A DNA stretch of 64,000 bases from Chitinimonas sp. BJYL2 (GTDB lineage Bacteria > Pseudomonadota > Gammaproteobacteria > Burkholderiales > Chitinimonadaceae), in contig NZ_JANZKW010000002.1 in NCBI RefSeq assembly GCF_027257935.1, positions 682,001-746,000 of the forward strand, written 5' to 3'. Position 1 is the stretch's first letter, and each line of letters starts with the position of its first letter. Of this stretch, positions 25,666 to 34,739 are shown one piece after another. The position numbers were made by a program, and so were the translations under genes. The notes under the pieces were generated by a model, which was given only the letters and a program-made list of their open reading frames with translations, ran no database searches and was not told the origin of the DNA.

Positions 25666-26610
25666 ATGAACGACGAATACACCCCACAACCCGGCAAGGG
25701 CAGCATGCAAAACAGCAAGAACTCCGCATCACGCGAATCCTGGATCCAGCTCAAGAACCTGCTGGTGCAGTTCTGGTGGCAGTTCTTTGACTGGCTGGCC
25801 ATCGTGCCTTGGAAAACGCTGGCCATCGTGGCCGTGCTGGTCTTCATTCTGGCCGGCATGCTCAATGCCGAACAACTGGGCCTGATGCTGGTGGTGGCCT
25901 CCATCATCATCAAGGTAGTCGCCGGCGGCAAACTGCGCGCCGAGGTACAGGCCGAGCGCGCCACGGCACGAGCCGAAACCGAAAAGATGGAAAAGGTCGT
26001 CATCGAAGCGCGCATGGAAGCCCTGCAAGCGCAGATCGAACCGCACTTCCTGTTCAACACCCTCGCCTCGGTCGAACAGCTGATCCTCACCGACCCACCA
26101 CGCGCCGCCAAGATGCAGCAAAGCCTGATCCGCTACCTGCGCTCGGCCATGCCGCAAATGCGCGAGGGCAGCCGTCCCACGCTGGGGCAGCAGACCTCGC
26201 TCTCCACCGCCTTCCTGGAAATCATGCAGGTGCGCATGGAAGAGCGGCTGCAAACCGATATTCGCGTACCCGACGGTTTGAAATCTGCCGTTTTCCCGTC
26301 AATGATGTTGCAGACGCTGGTCGAAAATGCCATCAAGCACGGCCTCGAACCCAAGGCCGAAGGCGGCAAGCTGACCATCGCCGCTGAGATTGTGGACGGC
26401 GCGCTGGAAGTCAGCGTCACCGATACCGGGATCGGCTTTGGTAACAGCCATGCCAGCTCGGGCGGCGTGGGGCTGGCCAATATCCGCGAGCGGCTCAAGG
26501 GCTTGTACGGCGGCCACGGCGAGCTGATCATCATGATCCCGACCGAAGGCGGCACCCGCGCCACGATCCGCATCCCTTACGAAGTCACCAAACCGGCCAC
26601 TGCGGCCTGA
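25666..26610 (+). CDS. LytS/AlgZ-type sensor histidine kinase
   Basis: 314 residues. One or two membrane segments (about 38-55 and 60-85) are followed by a helical linker and the His_kinase domain IEPHFLFNTLASVEQLI (phospho-His near 126), then HATPase motifs LVENAIKHGLEP, VTDTGIGFG and GVGLANIRERLKGLYGG. No large sensor domain is present, so it may sense envelope state or a partner protein. The start at 25666 has AGGAG with 7-nt spacing; a frame from 25525 lacks support. It is paired with the LytTR response regulator 19 nt downstream. Confidence 0.93.
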   Translation: MNDEYTPQPGKGSMQNSKNSASRESWIQLKNLLVQFWWQFFDWLAIVPWKTLAIVAVLVFILAGMLNAEQLGLMLVVASIIIKVVAGGKLRAEVQAERATARAETEKMEKVVIEARMEALQAQIEPHFLFNTLASVEQLILTDPPRAAKMQQSLIRYLRSAMPQMREGSRPTLGQQTSLSTAFLEIMQVRMEERLQTDIRVPDGLKSAVFPSMMLQTLVENAIKHGLEPKAEGGKLTIAAEIVDGALEVSVTDTGIGFGNSHASSGGVGLANIRERLKGLYGGHGELIIMIPTEGGTRATIRIPYEVTKPATAA

Positions 26611-26629
26611 TAACAAACGGAATAACAGC

Positions 26630-27418
26630 GTGAATCGTCCCAACCCCGTCCCCGTTGCCATCATTGCCGATGACGAGCGGCTGATGCGTGAACAGATCAT
26701 CAGCCGCCTCAAGGACGCCTGGCCCGAGCTGGTCATCGCCGGCGAAGCCAGCAACGGCCGCGAGGCGGTGGCCATGATCCGCAGCCAGGAACCCGATATC
26801 GCCTTCCTCGATATCCGCATGCCCGAGATGACCGGTGTCGAAGCCGCCAAAGCCATCGCCGGCCAGTGCCATGTGGTGTTCGTGACCGCCTACGATCAAT
26901 ACGCGGTGGAAGCCTTCGATCAGGGCGCCGTCGATTACCTGCTCAAGCCCGCCGACCCGGAACGCCTCAAGGTTACGGTCGAGCGACTCAAGGCCAAGCT
27001 GGAAAGCAAGCCCGACCCGATGGAAAACCTGCTCGATCAGCTATCGGCCCGGCTGGGCAGCGTAGGCGGTGGCGTAGCGGTGAAACCCAAGGAATACCTG
27101 CGCTGGGTACAGGCCAGCGTCGGCAACGCCATCCGCATGATCTCCACCAAGGAAATCCTGTTCTTCCGCGCCGAGGACAAATACACGCGCGTGCAGACCG
27201 AAAGCTTCGAAGCCCTGATCCGCAAACCCATCAAGGAACTGGTCGAAGAGCTGGACCCCGATGAGTTCTGGCAGATCCACCGCGCCATCCTGGTGCGCGT
27301 GGATGCCATCGATAAGGTCAGCCGCGACATGCGCGGACAGCAGATAGTGCAGATGCGCGGCAATGACGAAAAACTCGAAGTCAGCCGCAGCTTCAACAAC
27401 CTGTTCAAGCACATGTAA
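26630..27418 (+). CDS. LytTR-family response regulator
   Basis: 262 residues: a CheY-like receiver (about 8-125) with acidic pocket ADDE, phospho-acceptor Asp in IAFLDIRMPEMTG, Thr/Lys in VVFVTAYDQYA and YLLKPAD. It is followed by a LytTR DNA-binding domain (about 155-260: ILFFRAEDKYTRVQTESFEA, DEFWQIHRAILVRVDAI, VSRSFNNLFKHM). It begins with GTG at 26630 after a weak ribosome-binding site and is the cognate partner of the upstream kinase. LytTR targets are usually direct repeats upstream of envelope or polysaccharide genes; none was identified here. Confidence 0.94.
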   Translation: MNRPNPVPVAIIADDERLMREQIISRLKDAWPELVIAGEASNGREAVAMIRSQEPDIAFLDIRMPEMTGVEAAKAIAGQCHVVFVTAYDQYAVEAFDQGAVDYLLKPADPERLKVTVERLKAKLESKPDPMENLLDQLSARLGSVGGGVAVKPKEYLRWVQASVGNAIRMISTKEILFFRAEDKYTRVQTESFEALIRKPIKELVEELDPDEFWQIHRAILVRVDAIDKVSRDMRGQQIVQMRGNDEKLEVSRSFNNLFKHM

Positions 27419-27568
27419 GCCTCGCACGCTGCGCAGCCTGTAACCACACCATGCCGGCGCAGGCCATCCGTCTTGCCACCCTTCGGACGGCGGGCCCGCA
27501 GCCGGGCATGAGCGACGCGCAAAATCATCTAAGCTGGGGGAAACCCGCATCGGGATGGGGCCGCCATC

Positions 27569-28333
27569 ATGCTTAGATCACTCACGATTCTGCTGCTGTC
27601 GCTGTGCGCCATTCCGTCGTATGCGCTCAGGATCTACACCGAGGAATGGCCGCCCATCTCTTACCAGACCAATGGCGTGGCAGACGGCATGGCGGTGGAG
27701 GTGGTACGCGAGATCCAGACCCGGCTGAACGACAAGACACCGATCGAGGTCGTGCCCTGGGCCAGGGGCTATGAAGAACTGCTTAACAAGCCTGGCACCC
27801 TGCTCTTTACCGTGGGCCGCAGTGAAGCGCGCGAGAAGCTGATGACCTTGCTGGGCCCGATTGCCATCTCGGAAACCGTGCTGCTGGCTCGCAAGGGAGA
27901 GGCTGCCAAACTCCAGGCCATGGGTGACGAGATCAAGCGGCTAGGCGTTGGTGCCTATCGCGGCAGCATCTTTGCCGACGCCGCACAGGCAGCCGGCTTC
28001 AAACAACTGGACCTGGCACCCACGCCCCAGATCGCCGCCCAGAAACTGCTGGCCGGACGTTACCCGCTGTGGTCCGAAGGCAGCATAGCCGTGACCTCCA
28101 TCCTCAAGGACATCCAGCAACCGATCGATGCCGTGGAACAAGTACGCGTGCTTGAATCATTGAATATCTATCTTGCCTTCTCGCGCGGCACGCCGGGGGA
28201 GGAGATCCGCCGTTGGCACAGCGCCTTGGTCGCGATCAAGAAAGAAGGCACCTTTGCGCGCATCTACAAAAAATGGCTACCGCGCAGTACCGTGCCCAAC
28301 GAAGTTGAGCTGATCGGGCTACCGCCGCGCTGA
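27569..28333 (+). CDS. Periplasmic solute-binding protein, family 3-like
   Basis: 254 residues with signal peptide (MLRSLTILLLSLCAIPSYA) and SBP_bac_3-like fold: IYTEEWPPISYQTNGVADGM, VPWARGYEELLNKPGTLLFT, RLGVGAYRGSIFADAAQAAG, C-terminal FARIYKKWLP. It has no transporter genes beside it. It follows the LytS/LytTR pair by about 150 bp and might feed a sensory pathway, but this is only positional. Ligand unknown. Confidence 0.88.
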   Translation: MLRSLTILLLSLCAIPSYALRIYTEEWPPISYQTNGVADGMAVEVVREIQTRLNDKTPIEVVPWARGYEELLNKPGTLLFTVGRSEAREKLMTLLGPIAISETVLLARKGEAAKLQAMGDEIKRLGVGAYRGSIFADAAQAAGFKQLDLAPTPQIAAQKLLAGRYPLWSEGSIAVTSILKDIQQPIDAVEQVRVLESLNIYLAFSRGTPGEEIRRWHSALVAIKKEGTFARIYKKWLPRSTVPNEVELIGLPPR

Positions 28334-28755
28334 TCCCGCAGAGTGCGGGCAGGCAATACGGCCTATCGACCACGGCGGCCACTGAGCATTGGCAGTATGG
28401 CCTCCCCCTCAAGCTGGATCGCGGCCAACCGCACTCAATGTCCGTTTGCTCAGCAATCTCCGACTCATCATCAACGTCGATGCCTTGATATCGAACGGCG
28501 CTCGACAACCGTGGGCCACATCTCGCTATTACATCGTCAAGAGATCGCATCCACACGGCTTGCTGTCGATAGCCGAGCTGAACATGGCCAGATCTCAGGC
28601 TCGATCTTCATGCTGCAAGTGAATCCGTACTCAACGGCGGCTTGGGGTCTGCAATCGATCGGCGCCAAAGTGCTGAAAGCGTTAGAGACGTCCTGATTCT
28701 TCCCAATAGCTTGTTTCTGAGGTGCCTCAAGGGCTCTGTCAGCGGAAGGCGTACA
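28334..28755. other. Gap without a recognised gene
   Basis: About 420 bp following the binding-protein gene. An open frame at 28343-28696 (117 codons) has no ribosome-binding site, an odd composition and no recognisable family. Its last 60 codons could be a decayed gene end, but I cannot support a call. The next 130 bp hold the operator described separately. Confidence 0.5.
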
Positions 28756-28828
28756 GATTATTCCATTAAAAGGAACAATGAATTATCCGTGGCAGGAATT
28801 CTTTCCGTGACCGACTTTCGGCAAAGTG
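28756..28828 (+). promoter_or_regulatory. Shared operator/promoter module, copy 1 (upstream of AhpD-like gene)
   Basis: GATTATTCC-N7-GGAACAATG (28756-28780), ATTC at offset 42 and CAAAGTG at 28822-28828 (offset 66). The same three elements occur at the same offsets before the genes at 33572 and 36944. Probably bound by the CrgA-like LysR regulator encoded at 32538-33437. Confidence 0.7.
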
Positions 28829-28882
28829 GCGACCTACGCATCGCAGTACCGATGCAGCGACTACTGATCACGAGGATTCATC

Positions 28883-29419
28883 ATGGGCCGAATTGCGCTC
28901 ATCACGCCCGACATTGCCACACACGAGCAACGCAGCCTGCTGCATAGCATGGGTGGGCTCAATGGCCACGTACCCAATCTGGTGCGGATCATCGCCAACT
29001 CGCCCGCCGCGCTACGTGCCTTCACGGGTCTGCAAAGCCTTGCCCGTGAAGGCTGCCTTGATCTGCCTACCCGCGAGCGGATTGCCCTTGCCTTGGCACA
29101 AAAGAACGGCAGCACCTACTGCCTTTCGGCGCATACCCAGCTGGGTAGTCAAGCCGGGCTCAACGGTGCCGAAATGGAATCGAACCGGCTCGGCGACAGT
29201 CACGACGCCAGGGCGGCCGTGGCTGTCCGCTTTGCCTGCCGGCTGATCGAGCACCGGGGCGACCTGGATGACGCCGAGTTCCGGGCCATGCGCGATGCTG
29301 GCTACAGCGATGCCGAGATTGTCGAGGTCATCAGCCATGCCGGTCTCAATTTCCTGAGCAATCTGATCAGCAAGGCCAGCCGGGTCGAGATCGACTTCCC
29401 GCTGGTTACGCTGAACTGA
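28883..29419 (+). CDS. AhpD-like carboxymuconolactone decarboxylase family protein lacking one redox cysteine
   Basis: 178 residues, all-helical AhpD/CMD fold. The expected CxxC motif appears as NGSTYCLSAHT: the distal Cys and His remain, but the first Cys position is Ser. The paralogue at 33572 has the intact NGCDYCLSAHT. Helical landmarks VPNLVRIIANSPAALRAF and SDAEIVEVISHAGLNFLSN match the family. Peroxidase-coupled disulfide chemistry is therefore doubtful for this copy. It is preceded by operator module copy 1 and followed closely by a small open frame and a GST gene. Confidence 0.9.
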   Translation: MGRIALITPDIATHEQRSLLHSMGGLNGHVPNLVRIIANSPAALRAFTGLQSLAREGCLDLPTRERIALALAQKNGSTYCLSAHTQLGSQAGLNGAEMESNRLGDSHDARAAVAVRFACRLIEHRGDLDDAEFRAMRDAGYSDAEIVEVISHAGLNFLSNLISKASRVEIDFPLVTLN

Positions 29420-29430
29420 GGGTGACCCAC

Positions 29431-29637
29431 ATGCTCACCCGCCTGCGCTCCTTGTTTTGCGCTGACCACCCTGGCCGCCTAGCCACCCAGACCAAGACCG
29501 CACCGCGTTTGGGCTGGCTGCTACTCGCCGGCCATGTGCCGCAGCACACACCCATTGCCGAGGGCCGCGATCTGCTGGCCCTGGCCGACGGCGCCAATCA
29601 CCTTGAATTGGCTTTACAGCTTCATTGCACTTTCTAA
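29431..29637 (+). CDS. Possible small protein in the AhpD-GST operon
   Basis: An open frame of 68 codons starting 12 nt after the AhpD-like stop (MLTRLRSLFCADHPGRLATQ) and ending 30 nt before the GST ribosome-binding site. GAGGGTGAC lies upstream of the ATG; a GTG at 29422 is an alternative. There is one mildly hydrophobic stretch (LGWLLLAGHV) and no recognised family. Position and spacing favour a real gene, but coding evidence is weak. Confidence 0.4.
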   Translation: MLTRLRSLFCADHPGRLATQTKTAPRLGWLLLAGHVPQHTPIAEGRDLLALADGANHLELALQLHCTF

Positions 29638-29667
29638 CCACTGCCTCACCTACCCAGGAGATTTCCC

Positions 29668-30294
29668 ATGTCCCACCACCCCGTCAAACTTTATACCTTT
29701 CCCCTGTCTGGCCATGCCCATCGCGTCCGCCTGGCGCTGTCGCTGCTCAATGTGCCGACCGAACTGATCGAAGTGGATCTGCGCAAGGGCGAGCACAAGC
29801 AAGCGGACTTCCTCAAGCTCAACGTCTTCGGCCAGGTGCCGGTCATCGACGATAACGGCACGGTAATTGCCGACTCCAATGCCATCCTCGTGTACCTGGC
29901 CCGCCAGTACGGCAATAGCGATTGGCTGCCAAGCGACCCGGTAGGCGAAGCAAACGTACAGCGCTGGTTGTCGGTTGCGGCAGGGCTGGTGGCGTTCGGC
30001 CCGGCGGCGGCACGTCTGGTGACGGTGTTCGGCGCGGGCTTCAATGCCGATGAGGTCATCAACCGCTCGCACAATCTGCTCAAAGTCATGGATGCCGAAC
30101 TGGCCAACCGTCCGTTCCTGATTGGCAGCAAGCCCAGCATTGCCGATATTGCCAACTACACCTACATCGCCCACGCGCCCGAAGGTAATGTGGCATTGAG
30201 TGCGTACCCGAACGTGGGCGCCTGGCTGCGTCGCATTGAAGCGCTGCCCGGCTTTGTCGGCATGCAGAAAACCGCCGTCGGGCTAGCAGCCTGA
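29668..30294 (+). CDS. Glutathione S-transferase family protein
   Basis: 208 residues. The thioredoxin-fold N-terminal domain (1-80) has [20 protein letters not shown] and the glutathione-binding [20 protein letters not shown]. The C-terminal helical domain includes [20 protein letters not shown] with the N-capping Ser-x-x-Asp. AGGAG precedes the ATG. It belongs to the redox/electrophile cluster controlled by the shared operator module. The likely role is conjugation or reduction of electrophiles; the substrate is not predictable. Confidence 0.93.
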   Translation: MSHHPVKLYTFPLSGHAHRVRLALSLLNVPTELIEVDLRKGEHKQADFLKLNVFGQVPVIDDNGTVIADSNAILVYLARQYGNSDWLPSDPVGEANVQRWLSVAAGLVAFGPAAARLVTVFGAGFNADEVINRSHNLLKVMDAELANRPFLIGSKPSIADIANYTYIAHAPEGNVALSAYPNVGAWLRRIEALPGFVGMQKTAVGLAA

Positions 30295-30437
30295 TCAGTC
30301 AGTTGTCCAGGGCGGGCAGCTTGCCCGCCCTGCTGGCCCGCCGCACTTAGCGGGACTTGGCTGTGGGCATACGCCCAGGCCAAGCAGTACAAAGACACAT
30401 CAGTGGATTCAAGTTGCACCCACCTGAAGGATGAATC

Positions 30438-32510
30438 ATGAGCTCCCCGGACACTGGCACTCCCTCCCCCTGGCACCGCGGTGAACGGGCAATCCATGAG
30501 CAGATGGGGACCGCAGCCCAGATGGAGGCCTTTGGCCGTCGGGTCATCCGTGATTACATGCCGGACCAGCACCGTACGTTTTATGCGCAACTGCCCTTTA
30601 TTGTGGCCGGTGGCGTCGATGCGCAAGGCTACCCTTGGGCCAGCGTGCTGGAAGGCATGCCGGGCTTCATCCAGTCACCCGATCCGCGCCAGTTGCTGAT
30701 TCGTGCCAGGCCAACAGCCGGTGATGCCTTGCTCGATTGCCTGCACGATGGCGCTGCCATCGGCCTCTTGGGCATCGAGCTGCATACCCGCCGCCGCAAT
30801 CGCATGAACGGCCAGATTCACCTGCAGCAGAACGGTGATATCGCCGTCCATGTTGGTCACTCTTTTGGTAACTGCCCGCAATACATTCAGGACCGGGAGT
30901 TCTCCTTTTCCCAGCCGCCGGGCCAAGCCTATACCGGCGCCATCGAGCACCTGAACGGGCTCGATGCGGCAGCACGAGACACCATCAACAACGCCGATAC
31001 GTTCTTTGTTGCCAGTTGCTTTCCCGGTGACGACGACACACCAGCGCAGCAGGTCGATGTTTCGCACCGTGGCGGCAAGCCGGGTTTTGTCCGTGTAGAC
31101 GGCGGCACGCTCACCATTCCCGACTTTTCCGGGAACCTGCATTTCAACACGCTGGGCAATCTGCTGGTCCATCCCAAGGCTGGTCTGGTGTTTATCGACT
31201 TTGCCAGCGGCGACATGCTGCAAGTGAGCGGCAGTACCGAGATCCAGTTTGCGGGTGACGACATTGCCGCCTTTCAGGGGGCAGAGCGCCTGTGGCGCCT
31301 CAAGGTCGAACGGGTCGTGCGTCGCCGTGCCGCGCTGGCCTTGCGCTGGCAACTTCGGGGTTTCTCGCCCAATTCGCTGATGACGGGTTCCTGGGAGCAA
31401 GCAGCGGAGCGGCAGGCTGCGGCAAAGTTGCAGAACACTTGGCGGCCATTCCGCATCGAGCGGATTATCGAAGAGAGTTCGGCAGTACGCTCCTTCTACC
31501 TGAGCCCCGCCGATGGCTTGGGTCTGGCCGGGTTCCAGGCTGGCCAACACCTGCCAATCCGCCTGTCCCTGCCGGGGCAGGACAAGCCAGTGATACGAAC
31601 CTATACCTTGTCGGCGGCGCCGTCCGATGGTTTCTACCGCATCAGCGTCAAACGTGGTGGTCGCGTGTCCGGCCATCTGCACGATGCGCTGAAAATTGGC
31701 GATCTGATCGAAGCACGTGCTCCGCAAGGCGACTTTCTGGTGGATGCGGCGGAGCGGCGACCACTGGTGTTGCTGGCCGGTGGCATCGGCATCACCCCCA
31801 TGCTGGCCATGCTGCGTCATGTTGTTTACGAGGGCTTGCGCACCCGCCGTGTCCGCCCGAGCTATTTGTTCTATGCCACCCGCACGGTCGCTGAGCGGGC
31901 ATTTGATACGGAAATCGACGCATTGCTTCATCGCGCCGGCAACGCGCTACAGGTGGTACGACTGGCCAGCCAGCCCGAAGCAGACCGCGTTCACGGCCGC
32001 GATTACGAAGTCGCCGGCCATATCGATCTGGCCTTGCTCAAGTCGGCGCTGCCGCTGGATGACTACGACTTCTATCTGTGCGGCCCGGTGCCCTTCATGC
32101 AAAGCTTGTATGACGGCCTTCGCGATTTACGCATTGCCGATGATCGCATCCACGCCGAGGCCTTCGGGCCGGCGGCGTTGACGCGTCGAGCGGATGTGGC
32201 GTCTGCGTTGCCCACATTGGCGCCAATGGCTGATCACGATGTGAAGGTCCTGTTTGCGGAGTCGGGCAAGGAAGCGCGCTGGCAAGCCGGTGATGGCAGC
32301 CTGCTGGAGCTGGCCGAGGCGCGCGGTCTGACACCCGAATTCAGCTGCCGTGGTGGCAGTTGCGGCACCTGCAAGGTGGCATTGCTGGAGGGCGCGGTCA
32401 CCTACGCGCAACAGCCGGCGTTTGCGCTCGCAGACGGCGAGGTTTTGCCATGCTGTGCGGTGCCCGCCCGCAGCGCAGATCAAGCTGCCCGTATCGTGCT
32501 CAAGCTCTGA
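30438..32510 (+). CDS. Three-domain oxidoreductase: PNPOx-like, FNR-type flavin reductase and 2Fe-2S ferredoxin
   Basis: 690 residues in three parts. Residues about 40-330 form a split-barrel pyridoxamine-5'-phosphate-oxidase-like domain (AQLPFIVAGGVDAQGYPWAS, GNLHFNTLGNLLVHPKAGLV). Residues about 345-580 are a ferredoxin-reductase-like domain with FAD motif RTYTLSAAP and NAD motif LLAGGIGITPMLAML, ending YLCGPVPFM. Residues about 605-690 are a plant-type ferredoxin with CRGGSCGTCK plus a distal Cys (VLPCCAVPA). This resembles oxygenase reductases fused to a flavin barrel. AAGGATGA precedes the ATG. It is downstream of the GST gene. The electron acceptor is unknown. Confidence 0.93.
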   Translation: MSSPDTGTPSPWHRGERAIHEQMGTAAQMEAFGRRVIRDYMPDQHRTFYAQLPFIVAGGVDAQGYPWASVLEGMPGFIQSPDPRQLLIRARPTAGDALLDCLHDGAAIGLLGIELHTRRRNRMNGQIHLQQNGDIAVHVGHSFGNCPQYIQDREFSFSQPPGQAYTGAIEHLNGLDAAARDTINNADTFFVASCFPGDDDTPAQQVDVSHRGGKPGFVRVDGGTLTIPDFSGNLHFNTLGNLLVHPKAGLVFIDFASGDMLQVSGSTEIQFAGDDIAAFQGAERLWRLKVERVVRRRAALALRWQLRGFSPNSLMTGSWEQAAERQAAAKLQNTWRPFRIERIIEESSAVRSFYLSPADGLGLAGFQAGQHLPIRLSLPGQDKPVIRTYTLSAAPSDGFYRISVKRGGRVSGHLHDALKIGDLIEARAPQGDFLVDAAERRPLVLLAGGIGITPMLAMLRHVVYEGLRTRRVRPSYLFYATRTVAERAFDTEIDALLHRAGNALQVVRLASQPEADRVHGRDYEVAGHIDLALLKSALPLDDYDFYLCGPVPFMQSLYDGLRDLRIADDRIHAEAFGPAALTRRADVASALPTLAPMADHDVKVLFAESGKEARWQAGDGSLLELAEARGLTPEFSCRGGSCGTCKVALLEGAVTYAQQPAFALADGEVLPCCAVPARSADQAARIVLKL

Positions 32511-32537
32511 GGCTGTCTGCCGAGCAATCAATCGTGC

Positions 32538-33437
32538 TCAGTTCAGGTGCTTGTCCGCGCGCAGACGATCTGCCATCAGGTCGATAAAGCTGCGTACCTT
32601 CGCCGACCCATACTTGCTCTCGCGGTGCACGATGTGAATGGGCAAAGGCGCGTTTTCGTATTCGGACAGCACGATCTTGAGTTGACCCGCAGCCAGATGC
32701 GGCGCGATCTGATACGACATCAGCCGGGTAATGCCCAAGCCGCTAAGGGCAGCCTCGATCGCAGCATCGTTGCTGGTCACGGTCAGACGTGGCTTGAGCT
32801 TGATGTTGGTGGGCGTGGATTCCGGCCCGAACTTCCACTCCACCGCCGGTGACACCCCCGTCGCCGCAATGATCGTCCGCTCGCGCAAGGCCTGCGGTGA
32901 TTGCGGAATGCCATGCTGCTCCAAGTAAGCCGGCGAGGCACACAGCACCCGCCGCACCTGGCCTACCTTGATGGCACGCATGCTGGAATCCGGGAGCGGG
33001 CCGATACGCACGGCTACATCCACGCCTTCTTCCAGCATGTTCACCACGCGGTCCAGAAACAGCGCCGATACATCGGTCTCGGGGTAGCGACTCAGGTAAT
33101 CGACAATGCCGGGCATCACGAACATCTTGCCGAACAGCACCGGGGCCGTCACGGTCAGATGGCCCCGTGGCGCGGCATTGATGCCCGCCGCGGCCTCGTC
33201 AGCCTCATCCACCTCGCCGAGAATGCGGCGGGCGTCGTCCAGATAGCGCTGGCCAGCCTCGGTGACCCGAACATAGCGGGTCGTGCGCTGCAGCAGCTTC
33301 ACGCCCAGGCGGTTTTCCAGGGCCGAGATGGCCCGCGTCACCGCCGGTGGCGACATGCCCAGCCGCCGTGCCCCACCGGCAAAACTCTCTTCCTCACCTA
33401 CCGCCACAAACACCGTCATCAGGTGCAGTCTGTCCAT
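32538..33437 (-). CDS. LysR-family transcriptional regulator (CrgA-like)
   Basis: 299 residues: N-terminal winged helix (1-60; FVAVGEEESFAGGARRLGMS, AISALENRLGVKLLQRTTR) and a substrate-binding domain. The DsdC/CrgA-type hallmark GHLTVTAPVLFGKMFVMPGI is clear. It is divergent from the AhpD-like gene at 33572, with operator module copy 2 between them, only 3 bp from its own ATG, which implies autoregulation. CrgA-type regulators respond to quinones or electrophiles and control oxidoreductase genes. Control of the surrounding cluster is inferred. Confidence 0.93.
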   Translation of the reverse strand: MDRLHLMTVFVAVGEEESFAGGARRLGMSPPAVTRAISALENRLGVKLLQRTTRYVRVTEAGQRYLDDARRILGEVDEADEAAAGINAAPRGHLTVTAPVLFGKMFVMPGIVDYLSRYPETDVSALFLDRVVNMLEEGVDVAVRIGPLPDSSMRAIKVGQVRRVLCASPAYLEQHGIPQSPQALRERTIIAATGVSPAVEWKFGPESTPTNIKLKPRLTVTSNDAAIEAALSGLGITRLMSYQIAPHLAAGQLKIVLSEYENAPLPIHIVHRESKYGSAKVRSFIDLMADRLRADKHLN

Positions 33438-33439
33438 GC

Positions 33440-33512
33440 TTCAATTCCTTTAATCGGAATAATCTATTGCATTGTACGGCCATTCTTCTACAGGGTGAAC
33501 TTTGGCAAAGTG
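33440..33512 (+). promoter_or_regulatory. Shared operator/promoter module, copy 2 (LysR-AhpD divergent region)
   Basis: 25-bp dyad 33440-33464 whose right arm GGAATAATC is the exact complement of GATTATTCC. ATTC lies at offset 42 and CAAAGTG at 33506-33512 (offset 66). The left end of the dyad also supplies the AAGGA ribosome-binding site of the LysR gene, so a bound regulator would block its own translation-start region at the DNA level. Confidence 0.7.
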
Positions 33513-33571
33513 GCACCACTCGCAACGCACCGGGCGCTGCGAACCGCAAGCCACCCAACCAAGGACCCATC

Positions 33572-34111
33572 ATGAGCCGTATCAGCATCCCCACCGTCGA
33601 ACAATCCGTCGAAGCCAGCAAGCCGCTGCTGGCCGCCGTGAAGCAACAACTGGGCGTCGTGCCCAACCTGATGAAACTGGTCGGCCACAGCCCCGCGGCA
33701 CTGGAAGGCTATCTGTCGCTCAATGCTGCGCTGAACAAGGGCAAGCTCGACGCCGCCCTGCGCGAGCGGATCGCCCTCACCGTGGCCGAGTACAACGGCT
33801 GCGACTACTGTCTGTCGGCGCATACCTATCTGGGCCTGCATGTTGCCAAGCTCAGCGAGGCAGAAATTGCGGCCGCCCGTGACCACCACAGCAGCGACAC
33901 CCGAACCGCCGCCGCCCTGCGCTTTGCATACCGCGTCGCCACCGAGCGTGGCCGCGTCAGCGACGCCGACCTGGCCGCGCTGCGGCAGGCTGGCTTCGAC
34001 GAGGCTGAGGTGGTGGAAATCGTCCTCGTCGTTGCCCTGAATGTGCTCACCAACTACGTCAACAACGTCGCCCAGACCGATATCGACTTCCCCAAAGTAT
34101 CGGCCAAGTAA
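33572..34111 (+). CDS. AhpD-like carboxymuconolactone decarboxylase family protein
   Basis: 179 residues of the AhpD/CMD fold with the intact thiol motif EYNGCDYCLSAHTYLG (CxxC plus His), as in alkylhydroperoxidase proteins. GVVPNLMKLVGHSPAALEGY is the conserved N-terminal segment. The ATG at 33572 follows AAGGA. It shares roughly half of its residues with the gene at 28883 by eye and the same promoter module, so the two are probably paralogues arising from a duplication that included the control region. Likely role: peroxide or electrophile defence. Confidence 0.93.
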   Translation: MSRISIPTVEQSVEASKPLLAAVKQQLGVVPNLMKLVGHSPAALEGYLSLNAALNKGKLDAALRERIALTVAEYNGCDYCLSAHTYLGLHVAKLSEAEIAAARDHHSSDTRTAAALRFAYRVATERGRVSDADLAALRQAGFDEAEVVEIVLVVALNVLTNYVNNVAQTDIDFPKVSAK

Positions 34112-34157
34112 ACCGCCGCCTAAGGCATCTGCCCACTCACTTGAATCGGAAACCATC

Positions 34158-34532
34158 ATGAACATCGCCCGCACCCGTCTCCTCGCCCAACTGGCACTGG
34201 CCGCCGCCCTGATCGCCCCGGTCTTTGGGGCCACACCCGTGACCAAGGATGGTGTCACCACCATTCACCTGACCGAGTACAACGGCTACTTCGCCGCCAA
34301 GGAAACCCTCACCGACCTCAAGCCCGGCGAGTACGACTTTGTCGTAACCAACAAGGCAGGAAAATTCGTTGGCTTTAACGTGCAGGATCAGAAAACCCAT
34401 GAACTGCTCGGCGGCTTCGGCCTGAATCCGGACGAGACCAAGACGGCCCGGGTCACGGTGACCGCCAATGGCTTCCGTTACCGCTGCCCGATCAATGTCA
34501 CACCCTGGTACGACGTAGACGTCAGCAAGTAA
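34158..34532 (+). CDS. Small secreted cupredoxin-like protein of unknown function
   Basis: 124 residues with signal peptide (MNIARTRLLAQLALAAALIA...FGA) and a beta-rich mature part: TDLKPGEYDFVVTNKAGKFV, NPDETKTARVTVTANGFRYR, ending CPINVTPWYDVDVSK. The outline resembles a cupredoxin, but the usual histidine ligands are missing and only one Cys is near the C-terminus, so copper binding is doubtful. It starts 46 nt after the AhpD-like stop and is probably co-transcribed with it. A role in the same stress response is inferred. Confidence 0.75.
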   Translation: MNIARTRLLAQLALAAALIAPVFGATPVTKDGVTTIHLTEYNGYFAAKETLTDLKPGEYDFVVTNKAGKFVGFNVQDQKTHELLGGFGLNPDETKTARVTVTANGFRYRCPINVTPWYDVDVSK

Positions 34533-34739
34533 GTCCCCGGCGCTCTGCCCGACGTCCCCTCGCGTCGGGCAGCGTTGTCGCCAGCGTGCTCCCCCATGGC
34601 GGCCTCACCGCCGCTGGCCAGACTCTGAGCTTGAATGGCCCGCTTGGGCCACTCGCTCCTTTCTCCTTTCCAACCCAATCAACTCTGAATTGCGCCAAAC
34701 CAGACCATGTTTGCGTCCGGATTATGCGCGGATACCTCC

